This document shows, one piece after another, positions 39,587-50,699 of a stretch of DNA of 64,000 bases. The notes below the pieces were generated by a model. The model saw only the letters and a list, made by a program, of their open reading frames with translations, was not told where the DNA came from and did no database searches. Positions within the stretch are counted from its first letter, which is position 1; the number at the start of each line of letters is the position of its first letter. Origin of the DNA: Lineus longissimus (Eukaryota; Nemertea; Pilidiophora; Heteronemertea; Lineidae); assembly GCF_910592395.1 (NCBI RefSeq), contig NC_088314.1, positions 17,521,998 through 17,585,997 of the forward strand, read 5' to 3'. Position numbers and translations under genes: made by a program.

Positions 39587-42500
39587 CGTTCACCGACATT
39601 CGAAATCCATACTACGCGTCGATATATCTGATAGAAATATGTATTGTACGAACCTGAGATCTGGATCAGAACCATCAAACGCCCAGTTGTAATCAGCTAA
39701 AGATTAAAATGATTATATTTATCGTATACTGGGCTGTTAAAAAGATCTCTCACGCATTTAGACTCTTTCACCAGTCTCCACCATTCACTCATTACGGAGA
39801 CTGGTCCTTAAAGGCATTTCACTCATCATGAACTCAATGGGAATACCAGAGCGCTCAGTATCGACAATGCATCCACTGTATGCACTGAAAATGTATGGCT
39901 CGCCTCGGGTAAATCAACGCGGCATCCTCGATCCTCCGCTGCGCGGCGGATAGGGTCGAGGTTACCTGGACTACCACGCATTGTATCTAAACTTGAAATG
40001 GACCCGTGGAGAAGTACTTGTTTGAAGAGTGTGAAAAGATGATGGATTGATCATTTACACCTGTCCTGCTGTCGCGATGAGAACAACCATGAAATGACAT
40101 CCGACGACGTTAGGACCTAGGTCTTCTGCCGATAAATGTTCATCTCCTCAGGTGTATTGTAGTCAAGAACTGATTTGGTCATGTTTTTAGTTTCTGGACG
40201 TGCTCATCAAAAGTAGCTTTGGTCAGACATTCATCTCTTCATGTTGGGATACCGGGGGCAACGTATAATATCACATAGGCACGCATGGTCATTAGTGTTT
40301 GGATGCATGCCATACTCCAGCGCGGTGATAGAAGTTAAAATGTCTGCTTTGGAGCCTGATTGTATACAACTTCCTTGGGTTCAGCAGGTCAGAAGGAACA
40401 GGCTACTCTGCTGAAGTTAATATTTGAAAAGAAACAAAACGTTGCATCAGAATAACATGTGACCAACATCCGTGCCACATTTCAAGGCGATACAACGTCC
40501 CTAAGTGAGACGTAACTCGTCCCCCATCCAGTAGTATTATAATAGAAGATATACATGTATAAGGGCAACAAAGGTTCATCTTTCTGTGTGCGTGTATCTT
40601 CTTGCATGTATGCCACATACATGAACATTTTACACAGGGAAAATGTGTTTTTTAGACAAAATATCTAAAAGACATATATTTGACATCTCTGATATAAGCC
40701 TATTATAGACATCAGCCAGTTGACTCTACAAATGTATTAAACACTTGGCAGATGCAAATGTATTAGGCACCTGACGCTCTGGCAGCAGAGGGAAATATTT
40801 CGGACGTTTCATTCTAAGCCAGAAAATCAACATTACACATGATTGACAGATAATTCATGCTGGTATGCTGTAGAATTTTCGAGGGGTAAAACTTTCGTAA
40901 TGTGAAATAGAGCTCTAGTGTTAGTCGCTGTATTGTAGATGCCTTATGATGTACTCAAATCAACTGTGTCACTAATCCTAGAGAACGCGAACATTGGCAT
41001 TAGTTAGGTCAAACTCATTTCATTCAGTGGTGCAAAAAGTGTAAGGTGTAATTACAGTCTAAATCACAATTGACATCCTATTTTGGGTTGCGGGCCGATA
41101 TGAGCTAATTGACCAGCGTATACGCGGGCAATCTAACCCCTACTCCGTATGGTTTACGATTATGAATCGAATTTGAATTCAACTTTCTGCAATACTGAGG
41201 TGTGGAATTATTGAGAAAAGCAAGAGATTTTCGCGGCAAAATATTTTCGCGAGCCTGACCTACTTGCAAAATTCGGGAGGTTCTTGACATTTTCAGAGCC
41301 TCTTGCGGTTCCATATGCGAAGCCCATACAAATTCCGTCTCCCAGGAATATGGTCCTAAATGGCCATCAAAAAGCTTACGTTTCAAAAGAGCCGTCGCCA
41401 CAACTATTTGATACATGAATAAAAGCCTCATCCACGTTGTTGAACCCATTTTTAATTGAAGTTTATCCCGTTTGCTTGCAATCATTCTTAGTGCTACATC
41501 TCATCGACTATAGTCATTGATAGTTCTTGTCTTCGCGACCAGCTTCTCGCAATATCTAATTGCAGCAGATTTTGGTCTGTTTAGGAGGATTTTCTACTGT
41601 TCCCATCAGTCCAGAGTCGCGACGCAATTAGACGTTGATTTTCATGAAAAAAATGGTATTAAAATGCGGTAGATCGGAATAACGCGCCGTGATTTTCTCG
41701 TGAGAATCGCGGCATGTTGCCATCAGGAAGTTTGGATGTTCCTCTCGTCTGGTTGATTGTCTGTCCCAACGCTCGCCCGATCAGGCAACGTCTATGCATG
41801 GATTTCCCAAGGCTGCCACTCCCTCAAGATGTTAGTGTTGTTGAACTATCTCCAAAATGGTATGGAAATTGATTGGAGGGGCCGAAGATCTTGGCTTGCT
41901 CACAAGGATTTCGTGATTGGTTGTGTGAAACCCATCTTCTATTCGGCATGTCCTGAAACATGAATAGATTTTCCTCATTGCGATATATGCCCGCGCTCTC
42001 ATGTCATTATCCTAGCAAATGCTGCAGAGAACAGTACTGAGCTTGTTAATACAAAATGCAAAATGCAAGTTAGAGACAATATATCATTTCTGTATCCTGT
42101 TCTCTTTGTGTTTTTTGATTTATTGATCCATTGTGAAACATTGATTCTGGTGAAATATACTAAATTAATGTGATCAGAAGTGCCCTTATCAATAACAGAT
42201 CCGTCGAATACATATTTGTACAATGACAACTGAAAAAAATGCCCGAATGCACAAGTCATACATTCGTACGCCTATGTACATGTACGCCGTGGACCCAAGG
42301 CTCATTCACAACTTTCTCTAACTTTCCTAGGATTTGTGATTTCGAATGATATTATGAAATTTGTGATTTTTGATATTGTGACCTACATGTATATAACCAT
42401 GGTCGGTCTGCAACACAATGAGTTGGTGACTTTGACATAGACATCTGCAACACTTCATGCCTAATCTGAAAGGAATACAAATGTATATATCTGATGCATG

Positions 42501-43126
42501 TTTTCGATGAAGTTCACAATTCATCAAAGCCTCTACCATGCTGGTGTGTGGATTCCCTTGCCAGTATCAATGAGTCGCCGGAATAGTTTGCGCCTGTCGA
42601 AACTGAGCGGTGAATGGATTGCATACCACCTCTCATCCCAAACTCCATATTTTCTTGATAACGAGGTTCATGCGATTCTATTATGACCCGTCTCATCACA
42701 TTCATTCAATTTGCAAGATCATGAATGCTCTCTTTCACAAAACGTAAAATGAACTCTGGGATTCCTAGTCAGAGAAGGCCAAAGAGAAAATGCTGAGGGG
42801 ATGAATTTTCCGATGTTATACTTTATTTTAAAACTAGTAATGAAATGTACAGATGGAAATAAAACGTATTATTTTCAGCAACAAGAGCTACTTGCCCTTG
42901 TTCCTGTATCACTTTAAAATGAAATTCAGAAATAATACTACTGAAATTAGTATTGTTTACTTTAGAAAGAAGTGATATAAAGACGAATATTCAAGAAGGA
43001 GTAAGCTTTTTTCCAAGTAAAGAATGTATAGCATACAACACCTAGTAGAAGCTAGTGTGCGGACACCTTGATCGGCCGCGTACATTCCGATACACAGTGT
43101 TTTACGCTAGCGCAAGATGTTCCGTA

Positions 43127-43604
43127 TCATGTAGGAGCCAGTTTTCGCGGGTCTTATCACTAAGTGCAGATTTACTAGCTTCCAGCGATTCCATACACGC
43201 AAAAGCTTATTTATTACGAAATTTGAGATCAATAACGAAATATCTGGGGTGCTGCGTGGATGTTTTAAGCGTGAATTAATCTTGAAATCGCTCACTGAAA
43301 GATCGATGCAGACCAAAACAAATCCGAAGTGGCTCCCCCATTTTCGCGGGTATTGCGCATGCGCGACTGATTGTTGTGTTTCTGTGTCGTGTGCATGATC
43401 CTAGGTATTGACCCAGTGTTTTGAACGTAATTAGAGAATTGCTTGCCTGTTTAGGACGCATTTTGGGCGCTTTCTTTGCGGAACGAAATGAAAATCAAAA
43501 TTCAGAAAATTTCTTCTCTGGAAACGAAGTGACGCGCGAGAAAACGGGAAAAAACGGGTTTTCGCGAAATTGGGGATGACTCGAAATTGGGGAGCAGCAC
43601 CATA
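43127..43604. mobile_element. 478-bp insertion private to unit C
   Basis: Units A and B read ttccgtactagctg here; unit C has 478 extra bases between ttccgta and ctagctg, with TA doubled at the edges (43125-43126 and 43603-43604). It carries repeated ttttcgcgggt text. The TA duplication suggests a Tc/mariner-type non-autonomous element, but clear terminal inverted repeats were not found. Confidence 0.6.
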
Positions 43605-44376
43605 CTAGCTGCTGTATTGCGACCTATCCCGAATGAGAATTCAATTGAACAAATCACCTCGAGATGGCATTGAGTGTTACTTCTGTATGTCATGGGATCA
43701 CACAGTCACATGAACAAGAAACCACTCTCGATGGAAGCTTGGCGGCCCACAGACAATATTGCAAGTACACGCCGGAGGAAGGGAATATCATAAGATCATT
43801 GTAATCGGGCCGAGGGAAATTGGCCAAATCCAAGACTTTTTTTAAATGAAGATAATCCTAATGGATTTAATTGCAATAAAACATGTTCTATCGGGTGGGT
43901 CACACATTCAGTGATACATGAATTCCCACGGTGAGGAATTGCACTATTTTCCCTCAGACTCAAAAATAAAAAAGTATCAGGATACAGCACTGCTACATTT
44001 AATGGTGCAGTTTGATGCAGTTCATAAAAAAACTGTAAGACACTGTTGATAAATGTGTCACCAGTAGGAAGTACTTTTGTTTGAACTAAATTCATAAAAT
44101 GACTGGTTTTTTTTGGTATTTTCATAAATTCGACGAACTCGCTATAAACCGGGTTCCCTCGACTACACCATGTAGAAGATTTTCCTCCGGGTTGACACTG
44201 CTATCTATAGTCAAATATCTTACCCTGATTTCTCAATGTTCCATGTTTTGACACTAACGTAGGCGTTTATTTGACGTTTTTTTCCTTTATATTGATTGGA
44301 CTCAACGCCAATTTAAATTAACGCTAGCCTCAATAACAACATTTGTTTTGGACAACGGGCCGCAAGTTTTTTTTAC

Positions 44377-44634
44377 AGGTAGGTTCGTACCATTGCGTAC
44401 ATTGACAGCCAGAAATTTATTATTAAAATAATTAAGTAAATGAAAAAAAAAGCAATAAAAACAAAAAGTGCATAATTTTTTGGGTCCTTCCGAGATTCGA
44501 ACTCGCACCATATGTCAATGTGCATCGCTGATCTTGTTTACTGACTAACAACACGTGCGTTTCTTACTTGATGACGTCAGGCGGTTACTGAGCTCTGATT
44601 GGCTGTCAATGTACACAATGGTACGAACCTACCT
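44377..44634. mobile_element. Small TIR element with tRNA-like B box
   Basis: The 34-bp ends 44377-44410 and 44601-44634 are inverted copies with one mismatch (starting aggtaggttcgtaccattg); weaker pairing extends outward through T/A runs. The inner part, on the minus strand, has gttcgaatc (44494-44502), a perfect match to the RNA polymerase III B-box consensus, with a poor A-box-like tagtcagtaaa upstream. It is best read as a composite non-autonomous element, possibly a SINE inside a foldback. Confidence 0.6.
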
Positions 44635-44639
44635 TAAAA

Positions 44640-46005
44640 AAACTCGCCAACGGGCCCGGTTTGGCCCGGTTACGGAGACATTTGAATCAGATCAATCTAC
44701 CTTGAAGTCACACTGAACATGGGGAGAACATATTTACACTAACGTGCTCGGTGCAATACGAAATCATACGTTAAAATTAATTCGACTGTACCAAAACAAT
44801 TTTACTAAGTGAGACTAGATCATTGTATGACGTCAGTGGTTTTCTTCCGTAGTTTAATCAAACGTCCCAAGGACTGGATCAGTGAATGGTTTGGTTTTAC
44901 CTTGACATGTCACTCACCACGTCCCTACCACCACTTGTCGAACTTGCTGATGTCATTTTATTCATAGTATCAGGATTCGTTGCTCAATGATACATACACC
45001 CAAACAGTGCCTCCGTTGTCAGAGTACGACCGGCTCGCATCGGGTTGTTATAGCAACGGTTGCCTTGACAATCGGTCGTTGACCTTATTCTCAAATTGAG
45101 CAAGCACGAACCGGTGGGTCAGCAATTCATCTCGTATTACGGTTAATCAAGAATGAGAACCCATCCTCAATTTGCGAGGAAGGTGGATACAGCACGGCAT
45201 AACTTGAGGTGAGGAGTCGAGCTCGGAAACCTGGGTATAGAGAATATTGAAATATCGAGTCAGTTCGGCAACGAATAGTGCTACGAAGGAACGTCTGATT
45301 GAAAGTCCAATGATCTATATAGGTAATGTCGTTGAAGACGTCATATTAGTTTCTTTCTCACGGCCTGAAAGCTTCACAATATGAACTGTCATTCCGGGCA
45401 TTATTTTATAGCAGTAAAGCTTGGCGTAATCAATTAGCAATGCACGTAATGACGATTCAGTGATGTGTAATAATGTTGACCGGTCAAAATGCTTTTTGTC
45501 ATATGAATGTTGAATGAAATACATTTGTTCTACTATATAGCGTATCTTGACTGGTATTTCCCACAAAGATATCGCTGAAATCCAAGTCTTCCGATGTATT
45601 CCAAAAAACCCTATAACGAATAGACTTCTGGAGTACAATGAAAGTTATTTCTTGACTCCAGTGAAACTTGCAAGAACATTGAATGACAATTGGATAAATG
45701 CGAAATGTGAGAAAATGATTTAATGCACGAAATATTAGGTGATTCAGTGCAATATGTACAACTCCACCTCTAATCCTTTCCTCTGCGATTTTTTTTCTTC
45801 TTTAATCTTTGTCTTTTTTAAAACATAGCTTCATTTCTGTCTAAAAAACCCTCGCTCCAATCAATTTAAAACAAAACGAAGTGAAAATGGTTCACTTCTC
45901 TCGGGACTTCAGTTCCAATATATCTCACGTTTAAAGCCATATCTTCCTGCAGCATGTGACTCCCTTATTATACTGAGCAAGAAGCGTTTTACACGACCCT
46001 CCCTA
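44640..46005. other. No gene recognised
   Basis: Only short frames without known motifs. A tctcaaattgagcaag/ctcaatttgcgagga pair around 45090-45180 is a weak inverted repeat. The stretch is downstream of the repeat-protein gene that ends at 46106. Confidence 0.4.
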
Positions 46006-46008
46006 GCT

Positions 46009-46014
46009 TTTATT
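46009..46014 (-). promoter_or_regulatory. Polyadenylation signal of the repeat-protein gene
   Basis: AATAAA on the minus strand, about 92 bases beyond the stop codon at 46106. Confidence 0.5.
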
Positions 46015-46105
46015 TGCAACATAATCTCTCCTTCATAACTTCGTTATCCTCCTCTGGTTACTATTGACTACCACTTCAGCCTCCATTTCCTCTCCTTCCA
46101 AATGT

Positions 46106-47660
46106 TTACAACTTCGCCATGCTTTCTTTTCTTATCGTCTCATGTCGGAGATCTCGCTTCAGCCTTTTCACCCTCTTCAATTCTTGCTCCAGGAATTGGT
46201 TGTTATGCACGTGCTTAATATCCCTTTTCATACGATGCATTGGGCAAAGTTCGTGTGTATTATGGCGGTTCAGCAACCTCAGCATCTCTCTGACGTCAAC
46301 ATGCGCAGAACGGCGTTTATCAAGATGCGCAGAACGACGATGGTGATTCATCTTTCTTAGTCCCTTATCATGATCAAAGTGGACCACGTGGCTTGCACTC
46401 TTCCTGTCTCTTCTCTTCAAAGTCCTATGCTTGTCATAAATGTCCTTCTTTTCATGCGTACGCGCACTTTTATATGCAGGGACCCCACGATTTTCGTGGT
46501 GTTGCTCACGCTTCAGGGCGTTATCTTTGTGGTCACGTTTGATCTCTGCGTGTGATTTATGCTTGGTCTCTGCGTGTGACTTATGCTTGATCTCTGCGTT
46601 TGACTTATACTTGAAAGTTGCGTGCGATTGGTGTTCGTGCTCTCCGACGTCGTTTTTCTGATCCCGTTTTTCATGCTTTGCGCGTTTTTCCTTGTACTCC
46701 ATTCGTTTTCCAGCAGTGTGCACTTGGTGATCTTTTGGAGCATGTTTGCGAGTTTCGTGATTGTGTTTCTCGTGTTTTTCCTTTCGCTCCACGTGATCTC
46801 GCTTCACTTGTTTTTCCTTACGATCACGGTGATCTCTCTTCTCGTGTTTTTCCTTCTGACCCACGTGATCTCTCTTTTCGTGTTTTTCCTTCTGACCCAC
46901 GTGATTTCTCTTCTCTTGTTTTTGCTTGTGACCCACGTGATCTCTCTTCTCGTGTTTTTCCTTATGACCCACGTGATCTCTCTTCTCTTGTTTTTCCTCA
47001 TGACCCACGTGATCTCTCTTCTCTTGTTTTTCCTTATGACCCACGTGATCTCTCTTCTCGTGTTTTTCCTTCTGACCCACGTGATCTCTCTTCTCTTGTT
47101 TTTCCTTGTGATCCACGTGATCTCTCTTCTCGTGTTTTTCCTTGTGATCCACGTGACCTCTCTTCTCGTGTTTTTCCTTCTGACCCACGTGATCTCTCTT
47201 CTCTTGTTTTTCCTTGTGATCCACGTGATCTCTCTTCTCTTGTTTTTCCTTATGACCCACGTGATCTCTCTTCTCGTATTTTTCCTTATGACCCACGTGA
47301 TCTCTCTTCTCGTATTTTTCCTTCACACCCACGTGATCTCTCTTCTCTTGTTTTTCCTTATGACCCACGTGATCTCTCTTCTCTTGTTTTTCCTTCTGAC
47401 CCACCTGATCTCTCTTCTCGTGTTTTTCCTTCACACCCACGTGATCTCTCTTCTCTTGTTTTTCCTTATGACCCACGTGATCTCTCTTCTCTTGTTTTTC
47501 CTTCTGACCAACGTGATCTCTCTTCTCGTGTTTTTCTTTATGATCCACGTGATCGCGTTTCTCGTGTTTTTGTTCATGGCCGTCCTTGCTTCGCTTGTCT
47601 TTTGTATCCTTTACATGAGCATCTCGATGCTTATGAACGTGGTCCGCATCTAGTTCCTGC
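46106..47660 (-). CDS. Terminal exon of a His/Lys/Glu-rich repeat protein
   Basis: The exon starts after a strong acceptor (tttttccattgcag) at 47660 and runs to a TAA at 46106, about 517 codons. Its first two thirds hold about 22 copies of a 12-residue repeat EKRDHVGHKEKQ with small variations, then a shorter AEIKHKSH repeat, then a non-repetitive basic tail with several dibasic KR/RR sites ending in ELKRVKRLKRDLRHE. The long 'open' plus-strand frames here are a by-product of the 36-bp period. It is extremely hydrophilic; it could be a secreted metal-, mineral- or polyanion-binding protein, or a precursor cleaved at KR sites. No family is recognised. Upstream exons lie at 48015-48649. Confidence 0.75.
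46775..47565. repeat. 36-bp coding minisatellite with CACGTG in most units
   Basis: About 22 tandem 36-bp units (minus-strand gagaagagagatcacgtggg and onward) encode the EKRDHVG repeat. Because the Asp-His-Val codons read gat-cac-gtg, most units contain the palindrome CACGTG, an E-box core, at 36-bp spacing. Variation is mostly at three residues of the unit. Confidence 0.9.
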
Positions 47661-48014
47661 AATGGAAAAAGCTTAAAGTAGTTCAGTGTTCAGTCGGAGT
47701 CATTCGTTTAGGTCACCTACTTAAAAAAGAACGTGCACGCATACATTTACAAAAATCACTTGGTGACCGACTTTACTTATTGGAAAAATGAATAATGTTC
47801 AATTATCATTATTATAGACAATGTACTAGTAATCTAAATATAGCCATTTCGCTAGTTTTCCAAACAGCGGAGAAAGCGAAAAGCTTCGCAGGCGAGTGAA
47901 GTGTCTCACTACATGGATACTGGTCCGTTGGCCAATTTGTAATCCTTATTATACTTCTTTTGAAGCAGCAATTGTTTCATGACATTTTCATGTTTTCAAC
48001 TCTTTTCAATATAC

Positions 48015-48119
48015 CTTATCGCTGTGTTCTTTTTCTTCCAGCCCTGTCCGTTTCACACGAAGCAGTGCACGAGCAATGTCTCGCTTCCCTCGTTTGACAC
48101 GCAACAGCTCTTTCTCAAA
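48015..48119 (-). CDS. 105-bp internal exon of the repeat-protein gene
   Basis: Acceptor catgtctcttgcag, donor GATAAG|gtatat; 35 codons in phase 0 at both ends, so it joins in frame to the terminal exon. It encodes FEKELLRVKRGKRDIARALL and ends EEKEHSDK. The first part mirrors the tail of the terminal exon (ELKRVKRLKRD), indicating ancient internal duplication. Confidence 0.65.
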
Positions 48120-48413
48120 CTGCAAGAGACATGAATAATTTGCAATCAGTGATGATAGATGGTCTTTCAGGTGAAAAATCCAGATTCGATTCTCATATGA
48201 CCCCTTGGCTAAGACTGTCAGTTATGGACACTTTTATGTCCGTTGCAAGATTCTTATAAAGATTCTTCATGCAAACTACACAAAACTGAATTGGCTCTTA
48301 ACGAAAAACATTTTGAATCACATCTGGATTTTCGGCCTGGCAATGTAATCTCAATGATACAATGACTTACTCTGTCGTAGGCGTTATAGGTGCAAAACCT
48401 TTCTATCATTTAC

Positions 48414-48479
48414 CTCTTTTGCAATGGAATCACGTTTGTTCCTCTGAAAGCGACCTTCTCGCTTCTTTTTACAACACGG
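48414..48479 (-). CDS. Likely 66-bp micro-exon of the same gene
   Basis: Donor AAGAG|gtaaatg, a weaker acceptor (ttgcattaag). The in-frame reading of 22 codons ends QRNKRDSIAKE, closely resembling the end of the exon at 48560-48649 (QRQKRVSIANK). The flanking text is also similar, so the two exons are duplicates. The weak acceptor leaves open that this copy is decaying. Confidence 0.45.
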
Positions 48480-48559
48480 CTTAATGCAATTTCAAGATAA
48501 CACAACTTACTCATACGTAGGCGCAATAGTCAAGGGTGCTAGACCTCTCTATTATTTAC

Positions 48560-48649
48560 CTTATTCGCAATGGAAACTCGCTTCTGTCTCTGGAGCGCTA
48601 CTTCTTCGTCCCGCTTTACCCTGTGCAATGCAACCTCCTCACCCTGCAC
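48560..48649 (-). CDS. 90-bp internal exon of the same gene
   Basis: Acceptor tatgatttcag, donor AATAAG|gtaaat; 30 codons in phase 0, starting VQGEEVALHRVKRDEEVALQ. It repeats the (E)VAL-x-R-x-KR theme twice. Together with the two downstream exons it builds a stretch rich in KR dibasic sites ahead of the large repeat exon. Further 5' exons were not located with confidence. Confidence 0.6.
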
Positions 48650-49920
48650 CTGAAATCATAAAACGTGATACCAGACGTCAATATTTACATCAATCCAGTT
48701 GATACGCAAATGTTTATGTTCTGTCAGATAGCGCCACGTGACCTCGTGTGTTCATTCTCTCAAAGCTGAAAATGACAAGGCTAAACACCACTAATACATT
48801 TTAAGCCATTTGTTTTAGACATCGACTGCGCATGCCATAAAATGTTTTCCTATATGTCATTCGAACCTTATATTTGCAGGGCAAACAGGCCTTACCTAGT
48901 GCATAAATTCATAGAATATTTGACACGTCATGACCGTAATGATTTAAGTCTTGGGGAGTCTGAAGTTTTTGGGGTAGATTTTGTCTTAATTTTTTCCGCT
49001 TTAAAAAAGCCCACTCGCCCATAAGCCTACCACTGCTGTCTTATCAAAGGGTCATCAGGGAAAAATCTTGATAACATCACCCCCACGAATAGCTTTCGTG
49101 GAGGTCAACCGATCAGCCTAACCGGCATCGGCAAAAGAGGTAATTAAACCCAACTTGTACTCCAACGCATGACCATTGGCGTCCAACAGGCGATCAAATG
49201 TTAACGCTGATGTATAGAACTAACTAACACATTCTTAGGGGTGCATTTAGCGTGTTATATGCTTCGTTTCAGTTCGTTTCGATGATTTCACTTTGCATTT
49301 TACAAGTAGCCACCACATCACCGTGGACGTGCCCCAAACAAATCCTACGATAATGAAAGAATCCCTATCAGTCTGTTCATGCCGAGTCTGCTTTGTGACA
49401 TTTGATTGAAGCATCGACCCAGCGTCCCAGTTTAATCATCGTCCTTATCTGGCGGTTGACAGGAACGTCACTGCGTCTTATTCCTCCCGGGCTACAATAC
49501 AACCACCGCTAGATGACCGCGTCATTCAACTGGATAATTAAAAGACGTATGCGATGCTGGGACGAAAATCTGATGACGTTATTAAGGATTTGTGGAGCAT
49601 GATGTGTAGTGGTGTATTGGTTAAAGGAAACTAAAGGCACAAGCTATGTAGGACACATTAAGTTACACAAAATCGCCAATAGGGAGTCTCTCCTTTTGTG
49701 CATCAAAACTATTCACAATTGTACAAGGAATATATTAATCACTGAATCAAACATGACCCAGTCCTCGAAATGTGCAAATCAGTCACAGAAGACTGCGGCC
49801 ATTTGATCCGATAGACAATATGGCTAGGACTAAAAGGAGACAATATGGCTACGAATTCCGAAACCAGGTCTTCTCACCAATTCTTCCAATCATGTATTGG
49901 AGCCTAGATAAACGCATTAT
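48650..49920. other. No gene recognised
   Basis: Short frames only. It probably holds intron sequence of the repeat-protein gene, since that gene must have further exons to the right. Confidence 0.4.
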
Positions 49921-49922
49921 TC

Positions 49923-50171
49923 TCAACCTCTGTTACTGGGGCGCTTCAGTCGCTGTGTGGTTTCTGGTATACAGCAACCCCTGTCAATATTGAGGTGAAA
50001 CATGCGTTCATTGGCTTGTTGCATGCTTGTTTCTAAAGAATTGTCGATAGGGGTCGCGCCTACAAAAACCAAGTATCGACCTATTCTGGAATACATTTCA
50101 TACGTGATTATCTCTGAAGACATGGTCAATACAATCGCCCCTACAAACAGCCATGTCATGAGAATGATCCT
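49923..50171 (-). CDS. Possible signal-peptide exon
   Basis: A minus-strand frame with a hydrophobic segment (ILMTWLFVGAIVLTMSS) behind an ATG that could begin a secreted protein. It lies upstream of, and in the same direction as, the KR/HEK repeat gene and could be its first exon, but no donor was fixed and the coding evidence is weak. Confidence 0.2.
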   Translation of the reverse strand, partial: RIILMTWLFVGAIVLTMSSEIITYEMYSRIGRYLVFVGATPIDNSLETSMQQANERMFHLNIDRGCCIPETTQRLKRPSNRG

Positions 50172-50487
50172 CCGCCGGTTGTTGGCCACAGCATGATGCA
50201 GTTATCCGAGTGGATATTAAAATGGCGGTCTCATGATGTGACCAAAATATGATGACTTTATGAATGCTGAGAGCACGGATTGGGAACAGCAGTAGTCTTG
50301 TTCATATTCATCTTAGGTCTTCGCATATATGCGATGTGCCTCCAAATGGTGGCAGTGTATTGAAATATCGACGACGCGTGTCCTTGTGCATGCTATGACC
50401 GTGCATGCCCAGGTGAATCACGTACACGCCCGCACTCTGCCAAATGCATCATATCGGTAGAATGTTAGAAATATTCTTGGAAGGAGT

Positions 50488-50538
50488 GTCCGGGGACAAA
50501 GTTTTAACAGTGCATAATAGTATCCTTTGTCCCCGGAC
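50488..50538. repeat. Perfect 14-bp inverted repeat
   Basis: gtccggggacaaag at 50488-50501 and ctttgtccccggac at 50525-50538 pair exactly across a short loop. Probably a foldback remnant. Confidence 0.7.
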
Positions 50539-50699
50539 CGCATATACCGCAAATATTAAAATCTGTGAGGTCTTTACGGTCTCATGGCATCTACAAAACA
50601 AAATACCTCCTTCTCAGTACATAGATAAGAAATGGACACTTTTTTCAGGAGGGACATTTTTGACTTCTACCCCTATATAAGTATCCTTGTCCATATGGA

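Larger units (their letters stand above)
37026..44247. repeat. Tandem unit C, truncated
   Basis: The first 327 bp (37026-37352) have no counterpart in the window, since A starts outside it and B lacks them. From 37353 it matches unit A from position 1 to about 6463. Homology stops at 44247 in ccatgtt, exactly where A and B enter the AGGTCA repeat. The 5' exons of the unit's gene are therefore missing. Apart from the exons listed and one 478-bp insertion, nothing coding was supported. Confidence 0.9.

Noticed and set aside
46618-47676. Two long plus-strand frames across the repeat exon
   Set aside because: Artefacts of the 36-bp period, which keeps several frames open; the minus-strand frame has the splice acceptor and poly(A) signal.
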